A stretch of 5,399 bases of DNA from Methylophilaceae bacterium UBA5127 (lineage in GTDB: Bacteria > Pseudomonadota > Gammaproteobacteria > Burkholderiales > Methylophilaceae). The notes below the pieces were generated by a model that saw only the letters and a list, made by a program, of their open reading frames with translations, did no database searches and was not told the DNA's origin. The stretch is taken from assembly GCA_002414145.1 (NCBI GenBank), contig DHYP01000036.1, positions 3,287 to 8,685 on the forward strand, given 5' to 3'. Shown in pieces: positions 1 to 5,399 of the stretch; position 1 is the first letter of the stretch, and each line of letters starts with the position of its first letter. Made by a program: the position numbers and the translations under genes.

Positions 1-48
1 TCTAAATATGGTGCTAAACGTCCAAAAGAAGGTAAAGCAGCTAAGTAG
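1..48 (+). CDS. rpsL: 30S ribosomal protein S12, C-terminal end (partial)
   Basis: Only the last 15 residues and the TAG stop at 46-48 are present. They read SKYGAKRPKEGKAAK, matching the conserved S12 tail (S-x-YG-x-KRPK). S12 sits at the decoding centre of the 30S subunit and affects accuracy and streptomycin sensitivity, but the residues responsible lie outside this window. Its position just before rpsG and fusA is the usual str-operon order, which supports the call despite the short length. The lysine-rich extension after KRPK is a few residues longer than the E. coli tail as I recall it, a common lineage difference. Confidence 0.9.
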   Translation, partial: SKYGAKRPKEGKAAK

Positions 49-146
49 GTTGGCTGAAAAGTTGAGAGCGGCCGTCCAAAGGCCTTGCTAAAGTAGTTGC
101 TAGCAAAACATAACATAGAATAGAGTTAAAGAAAGTAGAGAAAAGT
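49..146 (+). promoter_or_regulatory. Structured rpsL-rpsG spacer, candidate S7 translational operator
   Basis: This 98-nt spacer can form two hairpins that share bases and so exclude each other. The first pairs AGCGGCC (67-73) with GGCC (81-84) and GCT (87-89), leaving a 2-nt bulge at 85-86 and a 7-nt loop. The second pairs TTGCTA (85-90) with TAGCAA (101-106) around a 10-nt loop; TTGCTAGCAA (97-106) is also a perfect palindrome. In E. coli, S7 binds mRNA in this same spacer and represses translation of its own gene and downstream genes. That the same control operates here is inferred from position, spacer length and structure only; no sequence match to the E. coli site was established. Confidence 0.35.
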
Positions 147-617
147 ATGCCAAGACGTAGAGAAGTCCCCAAGCGTAATATATTGCCAGACCCTAAATTT
201 GGAAGCCAAGAGGTTTCTAAGTTTGTAAACGTATTGATGACTGGTGGTAAAAAATCAGTGGCAGAGCGTATTTTGTATGGTGCGTTTGACCAAGTGACTG
301 CAAAAAGCGGCAAAGATGCATTGGAAGTGTTTACGGTTGCACTCAATAACTTAAGACCATTGGTTGAAGTGAAAAGCCGTCGTGTGGGGGGTGCTAACTA
401 TCAGGTGCCAGTTGAGGTGCGTCCAAGTCGCCGTAGTGCGTTGGCAATGCGTTGGTTGCGCGATGCGGCACGTAAGCGTGGTGAAAAGTCTATGGGCTTG
501 CGTTTGGCTGCTGAATTGGTTGAAGCGTCGGAAGGTCGTGGTTCTGCAATGAAAAAACGTGAGGAAGTGCACCGTATGGCAGAAGCAAACAAAGCGTTCT
601 CACATTTTAGATTTTAG
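147..617 (+). CDS. rpsG: 30S ribosomal protein S7
   Basis: This gene encodes a 156-residue protein, the standard length for bacterial S7. It opens with the basic [10 protein letters not shown] and then ILPDPKFGS, and carries the family signature regions [12 protein letters not shown] (about residues 25-36), [19 protein letters not shown] (about 78-96) and the C-terminal [19 protein letters not shown]7 nucleates assembly of the 30S head by binding the 3' major domain of 16S rRNA, and lies near the E-site tRNA and S11. The ATG at 147 follows a GA-rich tract with only a weak Shine-Dalgarno (TAGAG at 136-140, 6 nt spacing), which suits a gene translated by coupling or controlled through leader structure. 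The stop is TAG at 615-617. No odd residues are apparent. Confidence 0.98.
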   Translation: MPRRREVPKRNILPDPKFGSQEVSKFVNVLMTGGKKSVAERILYGAFDQVTAKSGKDALEVFTVALNNLRPLVEVKSRRVGGANYQVPVEVRPSRRSALAMRWLRDAARKRGEKSMGLRLAAELVEASEGRGSAMKKREEVHRMAEANKAFSHFRF

Positions 618-634
618 TAAATAAAATGATTGTA

Positions 635-677
635 ATATTACCTAAATATAGTTTGGGTAGTATAAGTCGCTCTTTAA
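635..677 (+). promoter_or_regulatory. Hairpin plus boxA-like element in the rpsG-fusA spacer
   Basis: Positions 635-646 pair with 652-663 in an uninterrupted 12-bp stem containing two G-U pairs (638/660 and 643/655), closed by the 5-nt loop TATAG. Five bases downstream lies GCTCTTTAA (669-677), identical to the core of the E. coli rRNA-operon boxA (TGCTCTTTAACA), to which NusB and NusE (S10) bind as RNA. Hairpin then boxA is also the order in rrn leaders (boxB-boxA). No T-run directly follows the stem, so it does not look like an intrinsic terminator. A role in antitermination is inferred. The hairpin could instead be an RNA-processing or translational control site, and the 9-base match could be chance. 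Confidence 0.4.
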
Positions 678-700
678 GAACTTAGATTGAATTGATAGCA

Positions 701-707
701 AAGGTGA
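701..707 (+). promoter_or_regulatory. Ribosome binding site fixing the GTG start of fusA
   Basis: AAGGTGA lies 6 nt before the GTG at 714. It is the strongest Shine-Dalgarno-like match nearby, and it supports GTG as initiator. The resulting N-terminus, [18 protein letters not shown], is the conserved EF-G start. Confidence 0.8.
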
Positions 708-713
708 AGTATC

Positions 714-2804
714 GTGGCTCGTAAAACCCCTATTGAACGCTACCGTAACATTGGTATTTCTGCGCATATTGACGCTGGTAAAACAACGACAACAGAACGT
801 ATCCTGTTTTATACAGGTGTGAACCATAAAATTGGTGAGGTGCATGATGGCGCAGCCACTATGGACTGGATGGAGCAAGAGCAAGAGCGTGGTATTACCA
901 TCACCTCAGCAGCGACGACATGCTTTTGGAAAGGCATGGCGGGTCAATTCGATCAACATCGTATCAATATTATTGATACACCAGGGCACGTAGACTTCAC
1001 AATTGAAGTGGAGCGTTCAATGCGTGTGCTGGACGGTGCCTGCATGGTTTATTGTGCGGTAGGTGGTGTGCAGCCACAGTCAGAAACAGTATGGCGTCAA
1101 GCCAATAAATATAAAGTGCCACGCTTAGCGTTCGTAAATAAAATGGATCGCGCTGGCGCTAACTTCTTCAAAGTGTACGATCAAATGCGTTCACGCCTTA
1201 AAGCAAACCCAGTGCCACTCCAAGTACCTATCGGTGCAGAAGATAAGTTCGAGGGCGTGGTTGATTTAATCAAAATGAAGGCAATTTTCTGGGATGAGGC
1301 ATCCCAAGGGATGAAGTTTGATTACCGCGATATTCCTGCTGATTTAAAAGCAGATTGCGATAAATGGCGCTCTAATATGGTAGAGGCCGCTGCCGAAGCC
1401 AATGAAGATTTGATGAATAAATATCTTGAAGAGGGCGAGTTGTCAGAGTCTGACATTTTGTTAGGGCTACGTACACGTACCATCGCTTCAGAAATCGTAC
1501 CAATGATGTGTGGTTCAGCCTTTAAAAATAAAGGCGTACAAGCGATGCTGGACAAGGTGGTTGAGCTCATGCCAGCACCCACTGATATTCCTCCAACCAG
1601 AGCGGAAGATGAGGATGGCAAGGAGATGTTCCTGAAGGCCTCAGATGATGAGAAGTTCTCAGCGTTGGCGTTCAAAATCATGACAGACCCATTTGTGGGT
1701 CAGCTAATTTTCTTCCGTGTGTACTCGGGCGTGGTCAATGCAGGTGATACTGTATACAACCCACTCAAAGGCAAAAAGGAGCGTATCGGCCGTATTGTGC
1801 AAATGCATGCCAACACGCGTGAGCCAATTGATGAAGTGCGTGCAGGTGACATTGCAGCGGCAGTTGGTTTGAAAGATGCGACGACAGGGGATACATTGTG
1901 TGCGGTTAATGAGGAAATTATCCTTGAGCGTATGATATTCCCAGAGCCAGTAATCCATGTGGCAGTTGAGCCGAAAACAAAAGCTGACCAAGAAAAAATG
2001 GGTATTGCTTTAAACCGTTTGGCACAAGAAGATCCTTCTTTCCGTGTAAAAACTGATGAAGAGACCAATCAAACTATTATTTCTGGTATGGGTGAGTTGC
2101 ACTTAGAGATTTTAGTGGATCGTATGAAGCGTGAGTTTGGCGTTGAAGCTAACGTAGGTGCGCCACAAGTGGCTTATCGTGAAGCGTACAAGAAGACGGT
2201 TGAAATTGAGGGTAAGTTTGTTAAGCAATCGGGTGGTAAAGGTCAATATGGCCATGTTTGGTTGAAAATGGAACCAAACGAGGCAGGTAAAGGCTTTGAG
2301 TTTGTGGATGCGATTAAAGGTGGTACGGTGCCACGTGAGTTTATTCCGGCTGTTGAAAAAGGCTTGCGTGAAACCATCCCTTCTGGAGTATTGGCTGGTT
2401 TCCCAGTGGTTGACGCAAAAGTAACTCTGTTTGACGGTTCTTACCATGATGTTGACTCTAACGAAAATGCTTTCAAGATGGCGGCCTCTATTGCGTTTAA
2501 AGATGGTATGCGTAAAGCAGATCCAGTGTTGCTAGAGCCAATGATGGCAGTGGAAGTGGAAACGCCAGAAGATTATATGGGTGACGTAATGGGTGACTTG
2601 TCATCACGTCGCGGTATGATTCAAGGGATGGATGATAGTGCTTCTGGCAAAATTATTCGTGCAGAAGTGCCGTTAGCTGAAATGTTTGGCTATTCAACTG
2701 TGGTACGCTCGTTGTCGCAAGGACGTGCCAGTTATAGCATGGAATTTAAGCATTACTCAGAAGCACCAAGAAATGTGGCAGATGCCATCATGAACAAGAA
2801 ATAA
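714..2804 (+). CDS. fusA: Elongation factor G
   Basis: EF-G is the cytoplasmic ribosomal translocase: it uses GTP hydrolysis to move tRNAs and mRNA after peptide transfer and, with RRF, splits ribosomes during recycling. The 696-residue product is close to the usual 700. The N-terminal GTPase domain shows all motifs: P-loop AHIDAGKT (17-24), switch I RGITI (59-63), DTPGH (88-92, with catalytic His92), NKMD (142-145) and GSAFKNKG near residue 266. The EF-Tu-like domain II follows, then domain III with [18 protein letters not shown]. Domain IV carries SYHDVDSNE, with His578 at the position of E. coli His583 at the domain tip, and domain V contains [22 protein letters not shown]. The start is GTG. 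tuf follows after 34 nt without a terminator, so the two are probably co-transcribed. Full length and motif integrity argue for the canonical enzyme rather than a fusA2 paralogue. Confidence 0.98.
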   Translation: MARKTPIERYRNIGISAHIDAGKTTTTERILFYTGVNHKIGEVHDGAATMDWMEQEQERGITITSAATTCFWKGMAGQFDQHRINIIDTPGHVDFTIEVERSMRVLDGACMVYCAVGGVQPQSETVWRQANKYKVPRLAFVNKMDRAGANFFKVYDQMRSRLKANPVPLQVPIGAEDKFEGVVDLIKMKAIFWDEASQGMKFDYRDIPADLKADCDKWRSNMVEAAAEANEDLMNKYLEEGELSESDILLGLRTRTIASEIVPMMCGSAFKNKGVQAMLDKVVELMPAPTDIPPTRAEDEDGKEMFLKASDDEKFSALAFKIMTDPFVGQLIFFRVYSGVVNAGDTVYNPLKGKKERIGRIVQMHANTREPIDEVRAGDIAAAVGLKDATTGDTLCAVNEEIILERMIFPEPVIHVAVEPKTKADQEKMGIALNRLAQEDPSFRVKTDEETNQTIISGMGELHLEILVDRMKREFGVEANVGAPQVAYREAYKKTVEIEGKFVKQSGGKGQYGHVWLKMEPNEAGKGFEFVDAIKGGTVPREFIPAVEKGLRETIPSGVLAGFPVVDAKVTLFDGSYHDVDSNENAFKMAASIAFKDGMRKADPVLLEPMMAVEVETPEDYMGDVMGDLSSRRGMIQGMDDSASGKIIRAEVPLAEMFGYSTVVRSLSQGRASYSMEFKHYSEAPRNVADAIMNKK

Positions 2805-2838
2805 TTAATTTTTATAAGATCATTTAAGGAAATCAATC

Positions 2839-4029
2839 ATGGCAAAAGGCAAATTTGAACGTACCAAGCCACACGTGAACGTAGGAACGATAGGACACGT
2901 GGATCATGGTAAGACAACATTAACAGCAGCGATCACAACGATTCTATCTAAGAAGTTTGGTGGCGAAGCGAAAGCTTACGATCAAATTGACGCAGCGCCA
3001 GAAGAAAAAGCACGTGGTATTACCATCAACACAGCCCACGTTGAGTATGAGACAGCGACTCGTCACTACGCTCACGTTGACTGCCCGGGTCATGCTGACT
3101 ATGTTAAAAACATGATTACAGGCGCAGCCCAAATGGATGGCGCGATTTTGGTTTGTTCAGCAGCTGACGGCCCAATGCCACAAACACGTGAACACATCCT
3201 ATTGGCACGTCAAGTAGGTGTGCCATACATCGTCGTATTCCTCAACAAAGCAGACATGGTAGACGACGCAGAACTACTAGAACTCGTTGAAATGGAAGTG
3301 CGTGACCTACTCAGCAAATATGACTTCCCAGGTGACGACACCCCAATCATCAAAGGCTCAGCTAAACTCGCCCTAGAAGGCGACCAATCAGAGATTGGCG
3401 AACCAGCCATCTTCCGTTTAGCAGACGCACTAGACAGCTACATCCCAACTCCAGAGCGCGCCATTGACGGCACATTCCTAATGCCAGTAGAAGACGTATT
3501 CTCAATCTCAGGTCGCGGAACTGTAGTGACTGGTCGTATTGAGCGTGGCATTGTAAAAGTGGGCGACGAAATTGAAATTGTTGGTATCAAACCAACACTC
3601 AAAACAACCTGTACAGGCGTTGAAATGTTCCGCAAACTGCTAGACCAAGGTCAAGCAGGCGACAACGTAGGCGTATTGCTACGTGGTACCAAACGTGAAG
3701 AAGTTGAACGTGGTCAAGTGTTAGCTAAATCAGGCTCAATCAAACCACACACCAAATTCACAGCAGAAATCTACGTGCTCGGTAAAGATGAAGGTGGTCG
3801 TCATACCCCATTCTTCAACGGCTACCGTCCACAATTCTACTTCCGTACGACAGACGTAACGGGCGCAGTAGAGTTACCAGCAGGTACAGAAATGGTGATG
3901 CCGGGTGATAACGTGTCTATTACGGTGACATTGATTGCTCCGATTGCGATGGAAGAAGGCTTACGCTTCGCGATTCGTGAAGGTGGTCGTACTGTGGGTG
4001 CCGGTGTCGTCGCTAAAATTATTGAGTAA
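2839..4029 (+). CDS. tuf: Elongation factor Tu
   Basis: EF-Tu delivers aminoacyl-tRNA to the ribosomal A site as a GTP complex and is normally among the most abundant cell proteins. The 396-residue product is full length. The GTPase domain has GHVDHGKT (19-26), RGITI (59-63), DCPGH (81-85, with catalytic His85), NKAD (136-139) and SAKL (174-177). Barrel domains 2 and 3 follow, with [14 protein letters not shown] and the tail [18 protein letters not shown]. The ATG at 2839 is preceded by AAGGA at 2826-2830. The neighbours are mixed: fusA upstream is typical of the str-operon copy, while trnW-secE downstream is typical of the other tuf copy in betaproteobacteria. Codon use is uneven. CTA plus CTC make up 16 of 26 leucine codons here against 6 of 36 in fusA, concentrated between about 3190 and 3780. 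That pattern may reflect gene conversion or a chimeric sequence. The identity of the protein is not in doubt. Confidence 0.98.
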   Translation: MAKGKFERTKPHVNVGTIGHVDHGKTTLTAAITTILSKKFGGEAKAYDQIDAAPEEKARGITINTAHVEYETATRHYAHVDCPGHADYVKNMITGAAQMDGAILVCSAADGPMPQTREHILLARQVGVPYIVVFLNKADMVDDAELLELVEMEVRDLLSKYDFPGDDTPIIKGSAKLALEGDQSEIGEPAIFRLADALDSYIPTPERAIDGTFLMPVEDVFSISGRGTVVTGRIERGIVKVGDEIEIVGIKPTLKTTCTGVEMFRKLLDQGQAGDNVGVLLRGTKREEVERGQVLAKSGSIKPHTKFTAEIYVLGKDEGGRHTPFFNGYRPQFYFRTTDVTGAVELPAGTEMVMPGDNVSITVTLIAPIAMEEGLRFAIREGGRTVGAGVVAKIIE

Positions 4030-4042
4030 TAGAATGCTGGAA

Positions 4043-4074
4043 AAAAGCTACGTCTACAACCGGGCGTAGCTTTT
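4043..4074 (+). terminator. Terminator-like hairpin after tuf
   Basis: AAAAGCTACG (4043-4052) pairs perfectly with CGTAGCTTTT (4065-4074), a 10-bp stem around a 12-nt loop, starting 13 nt after the tuf stop. On the + strand the U-tract is only TTTT followed by CG, so termination may be partial and allow read-through into trnW. On the - strand the same hairpin is followed by six T residues, so it would stop antisense transcription more strongly. It could also serve as a processing site that separates the tuf mRNA from the tRNA. Confidence 0.7.
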
Positions 4075-4094
4075 CGTAATTGCAGTAATGTATT

Positions 4095-4170
4095 AGGCCA
4101 ATAGCTCAATTGGTAGAGTATCGGTCTCCAAAACCGAGGGTTGGGGGTTCGAGACCCTCTTGGCCTGCCA
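4095..4170 (+). tRNA. trnW: tRNA-Trp (anticodon CCA)
   Basis: This is a complete 76-nt cloverleaf. The acceptor stem AGGCCAA (4095-4101) pairs perfectly with TTGGCCT (4160-4166). The D-arm is GCTC/GAGT with loop AATTGGTA. The anticodon stem TCGGT/ACCGA encloses loop CTCCAAA with anticodon CCA at 4128-4130. The variable loop is GGGTT, and the T-arm is GGGGG/CCCTC with loop TTCGAGA. The discriminator is G4167, and the 3' CCA (4168-4170) is encoded. G73 with an A1-U72 pair and a CCA anticodon are the recognition features of bacterial tryptophanyl-tRNA synthetase. The gene sits between tuf and secE, its usual place in betaproteobacteria. No convincing promoter is visible in the 20 nt between the hairpin and the tRNA, so expression by read-through from tuf is likely. 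Confidence 0.98.
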
Positions 4171-4220
4171 AATAACAAATGTAACCCATGAGGTTGCTAA
4201 TTAAAGTTAAGTGAAAACTT

Positions 4221-4568
4221 ATGATTGATAAATTAAAGCTGGTGTTGGCGCTGTTGTTAGTGGCAGTAGGCATCGCTGGTTTTTATTTTTTAGAAGATAA
4301 GGCGTTAGTGCTGCGAATTTTGGCGCTAATGGTGGGCATTGTTGCAGCGCTGGCTGTTATGTGGACATCTTCGATTGGGAAAGATGCGCTAAGCTTCATT
4401 GGGGAATCCATCAATGAGGCTAAACGTGTTGTTTGGCCGACTAGAAAAGAGACAATCCAGACTACGGTAGCTGTATTTGTAATGGTTGTAATCATGGCAG
4501 CATTTTTGGCAGTTGTCGATGTGGGGTTTGCCTATATGGTGCAGTGGATAATGGGGCGGAGTGCGTAA
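4221..4568 (+). CDS. secE: Protein translocase subunit SecE
   Basis: SecE is the essential inner-membrane subunit that clamps the SecY channel of the general secretion translocon. The 115-residue product has three hydrophobic segments (about residues 5-24, 28-48 and 82-108), like the three-span E. coli form rather than the single-span version of many bacteria. Between the second and third lies the conserved cytoplasmic amphipathic helix and hinge, with [13 protein letters not shown] at 66-78; this region and the last segment are the essential part in E. coli. The ATG at 4221 has only a modest Shine-Dalgarno, AAGTGA at 4209-4214. It lies 50 nt after tRNA-Trp. The stop TAA (4566-4568) overlaps the nusG start by one base, pointing to translational coupling. 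Confidence 0.96.
   Translation: MIDKLKLVLALLLVAVGIAGFYFLEDKALVLRILALMVGIVAALAVMWTSSIGKDALSFIGESINEAKRVVWPTRKETIQTTVAVFVMVVIMAAFLAVVDVGFAYMVQWIMGRSA
4558..4561 (+). promoter_or_regulatory. Ribosome binding site fixing the nusG start
   Basis: GGAG inside the end of secE lies 6 nt before the ATG at 4568. It supports that ATG over an in-frame GTG at 4544, which would add eight non-conserved residues and lengthen the overlap with secE. Confidence 0.65.
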
Positions 4569-5104
4569 TGAGTATGCGTTGGTATGCAGTTCAGGCGTTT
4601 TCTGGCATGGAGAAATCTGTGAAAGCAGGGCTGGAAGAGCGCATTGCCCGTTCAGGCTTGCAAGATCAGTTTGGCGATATTTTGGTACCAGTAGAAGAAG
4701 TGATTGAAATGAAGTCTGGGCAAAAGACTATCTCAGAGCGTCGCCTGTATCCTGGGTATGTTTTAGTGCAAATGGACATGACTGATGAAAGCTGGCATCT
4801 GGTTAAAAGTACGCCAAGAGTGACTTCGTTTATTGGTGGAAGTGCGCAAAAGCCTACGCCCATTAAAGATAAAGAAGTGGAAATCATTTTACGTCGTATG
4901 GATGACAGCAAGTCAAATCCAACGCAGAAGCTTACTTTTGAGAAGGGTGAGTCTGTGCGTGTAATAGATGGCCCCTTTAAGGATTTCTCTGGGAACGTAG
5001 AGGAAGTCAATTACGAGAAGAGCAAATTGCGTGTGGCCGTAGTGATTTTTGGTCGTGCGACGCCAGTTGAGCTGGATTTTAGCCAGATTGAAAAAGAGGT
5101 TTAG
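4568..5104 (+). CDS. nusG: Transcription termination/antitermination factor NusG
   Basis: NusG binds the RNA polymerase clamp during elongation, suppresses pausing, recruits Rho for termination, and can tie the polymerase to the ribosome through S10. From the ATG at 4568 the protein has 178 residues, close to the 181 of E. coli. The N-terminal NGN domain starts [12 protein letters not shown] and includes [12 protein letters not shown] (58-69), [11 protein letters not shown] (75-85) and FIGG (88-91). After a linker, the KOW domain (about 125-178) reads [20 protein letters not shown], then [12 protein letters not shown] and [17 protein letters not shown]. The start overlaps the secE stop as TAATG. 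An upstream GTG at 4544 is possible but poorly supported. secE-nusG is a conserved pair. The protein is the general factor, not a specialised paralogue such as RfaH. Confidence 0.97.
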   Translation: MSMRWYAVQAFSGMEKSVKAGLEERIARSGLQDQFGDILVPVEEVIEMKSGQKTISERRLYPGYVLVQMDMTDESWHLVKSTPRVTSFIGGSAQKPTPIKDKEVEIILRRMDDSKSNPTQKLTFEKGESVRVIDGPFKDFSGNVEEVNYEKSKLRVAVVIFGRATPVELDFSQIEKEV

Positions 5105-5169
5105 TCGTAAAGTAGTTTTATTAACGGGGAGTTTGATATAAGCGCTTGTACCCACTTAGGAGAGTGAAA
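5105..5169 (+). promoter_or_regulatory. rplK leader, candidate L1 operator
   Basis: This 65-nt spacer contains GGGG (5126-5129) and ACCC (5150-5153), which could close a stem around an AU-rich interior, and an 8-base palindrome AAGCGCTT (5140-5147). In E. coli the leader before rplK carries a site that mimics the 23S rRNA target of L1, through which L1 represses the L11-L1 operon. Position and the GGGAG/ACCC arms are compatible with that, but the fold is not compelling. TATAAG at 5137-5142 resembles a -10 box but lacks a good -35, so no promoter is called. A clear Shine-Dalgarno, AGGAG, lies at 5158-5162. Confidence 0.25.
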
Positions 5170-5399
5170 ATGGCAAAAAAAGTCATTGGTTATATTAAGC
5201 TGCAGATTCCTGCAGGCAAGGCTAATCCTAGCCCACCAGTTGGACCAGCATTGGGTCAGCGTGGTTTGAATATTATGGAATTCTGTAAAGCATTTAATGC
5301 TGCGACACAAGGTGTAGAGCCAGGGTTGCCAGTTCCAGTAGTCATTACAGCATTTGCGGATAAGAGTTTTACTTTTATCATGAAAACACCGCCTGCGAT
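5170..5399 (+). CDS. rplK: 50S ribosomal protein L11, N-terminal part (partial)
   Basis: The first 76 codons of L11 are present and the gene continues past the window edge; full-length L11 is about 143 residues. The sequence opens [40 protein letters not shown], the very conserved N-terminal domain. Its proline-rich [11 protein letters not shown] (20-30) segment is the part that in E. coli contacts release factors and is needed for RelA activation by uncharged tRNA. FCKAFNA and the [19 protein letters not shown] strands follow. L11 binds the GTPase-associated centre of 23S rRNA together with the L10-L7/L12 stalk, where EF-G and EF-Tu, both encoded upstream, dock. The ATG at 5170 has AGGAG at 5158-5162. 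rplA is expected next but is not visible. Confidence 0.96.
   Translation, partial: MAKKVIGYIKLQIPAGKANPSPPVGPALGQRGLNIMEFCKAFNAATQGVEPGLPVPVVITAFADKSFTFIMKTPPA

Noticed and set aside
635..663. Reading the rpsG-fusA hairpin as an intrinsic terminator
   Set aside because: The stem is AU-rich and not followed by a T-run; the next bases are AAGTC.
642..884. An 80-codon minus-strand frame over the rpsG-fusA spacer and the fusA start
   Set aside because: It is mostly antisense to the conserved P-loop region of fusA and shows no domain or start signal.
1322..2068. Long minus-strand reading frames inside fusA
   Set aside because: They are serine- and threonine-rich antisense shadows of a highly conserved gene with no recognisable domains.
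3837..4178. A 113-codon minus-strand reading frame across the end of tuf and tRNA-Trp
   Set aside because: Part of it is the reverse complement of the tRNA (the protein reads SRTPNPRFWRPILYQLSYWP), a well-known type of spurious ORF; the rest is antisense to tuf and it has no ribosome binding site of note.
4183..4195. Small inverted repeat AACC/GGTT between tRNA-Trp and secE
   Set aside because: A 4-bp stem is too short to support a regulatory call.
4544..4567. Upstream GTG start adding eight residues to NusG
   Set aside because: The extension is not family-like and lies inside secE; the ATG at 4568 has a spaced GGAG and gives the typical NusG length and N-terminus.
5133..5161. Promoter before rplK (TTGATA as -35)
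   Set aside because: TTGATA matches a -35 well, but the sequence 17 nt downstream is TTAGGA, the ribosome binding site region, with no -10 likeness.

Overview
The window is a block of core translation and transcription genes, all on the + strand. In order it holds the end of rpsL (S12), rpsG (S7), fusA (EF-G), tuf (EF-Tu), a tryptophan tRNA, secE, nusG and the start of rplK (L11). Protein sequences, the three-segment SecE and the trnW-secE-nusG-rplK order point to a proteobacterium, most likely a betaproteobacterium. EF-Tu reads SAKL at the G5 position and ends in [18 protein letters not shown]. The moderate, slightly AT-leaning composition would suit Methylophilaceae-like lineages, but that family assignment is a guess.

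Positions 1-4029 are the 'str' operon: ribosomal proteins S12 and S7 followed by the two elongation-factor GTPases. The two spacers inside it, each about 100 nt, are structured. The rpsL-rpsG spacer holds two mutually exclusive hairpins, where E. coli has its S7 autoregulatory site. The rpsG-fusA spacer holds a 12-bp hairpin followed 5 nt later by GCTCTTTAA, the core of the boxA antitermination signal, in the same order as in ribosomal RNA leaders.

A 10-bp terminator-like hairpin follows tuf. Then come tRNA-Trp, with its CCA end encoded, and secE-nusG, which overlap by one base. A 65-nt leader leads into rplK, which runs off the window. This second half belongs to the 'rif' region, which supplies a translocon subunit, a transcription elongation factor and the L11 stalk base.

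There is no new enzymatic or defence system here; the gene content is ordinary housekeeping. The main oddity is the junction. In most betaproteobacteria, as I know them, fusA-tuf is followed by rpsJ, and tuf-trnW-secE belongs to the other tuf copy some 12 kb upstream. This tuf has the upstream neighbour of one copy and the downstream neighbour of the other. Its middle portion also has leucine and isoleucine codon use unlike its ends and unlike fusA. Real operon fusion with a single tuf, tandem duplication or excision through recombination between tuf copies, and a repeat-induced assembly join would all produce this layout.
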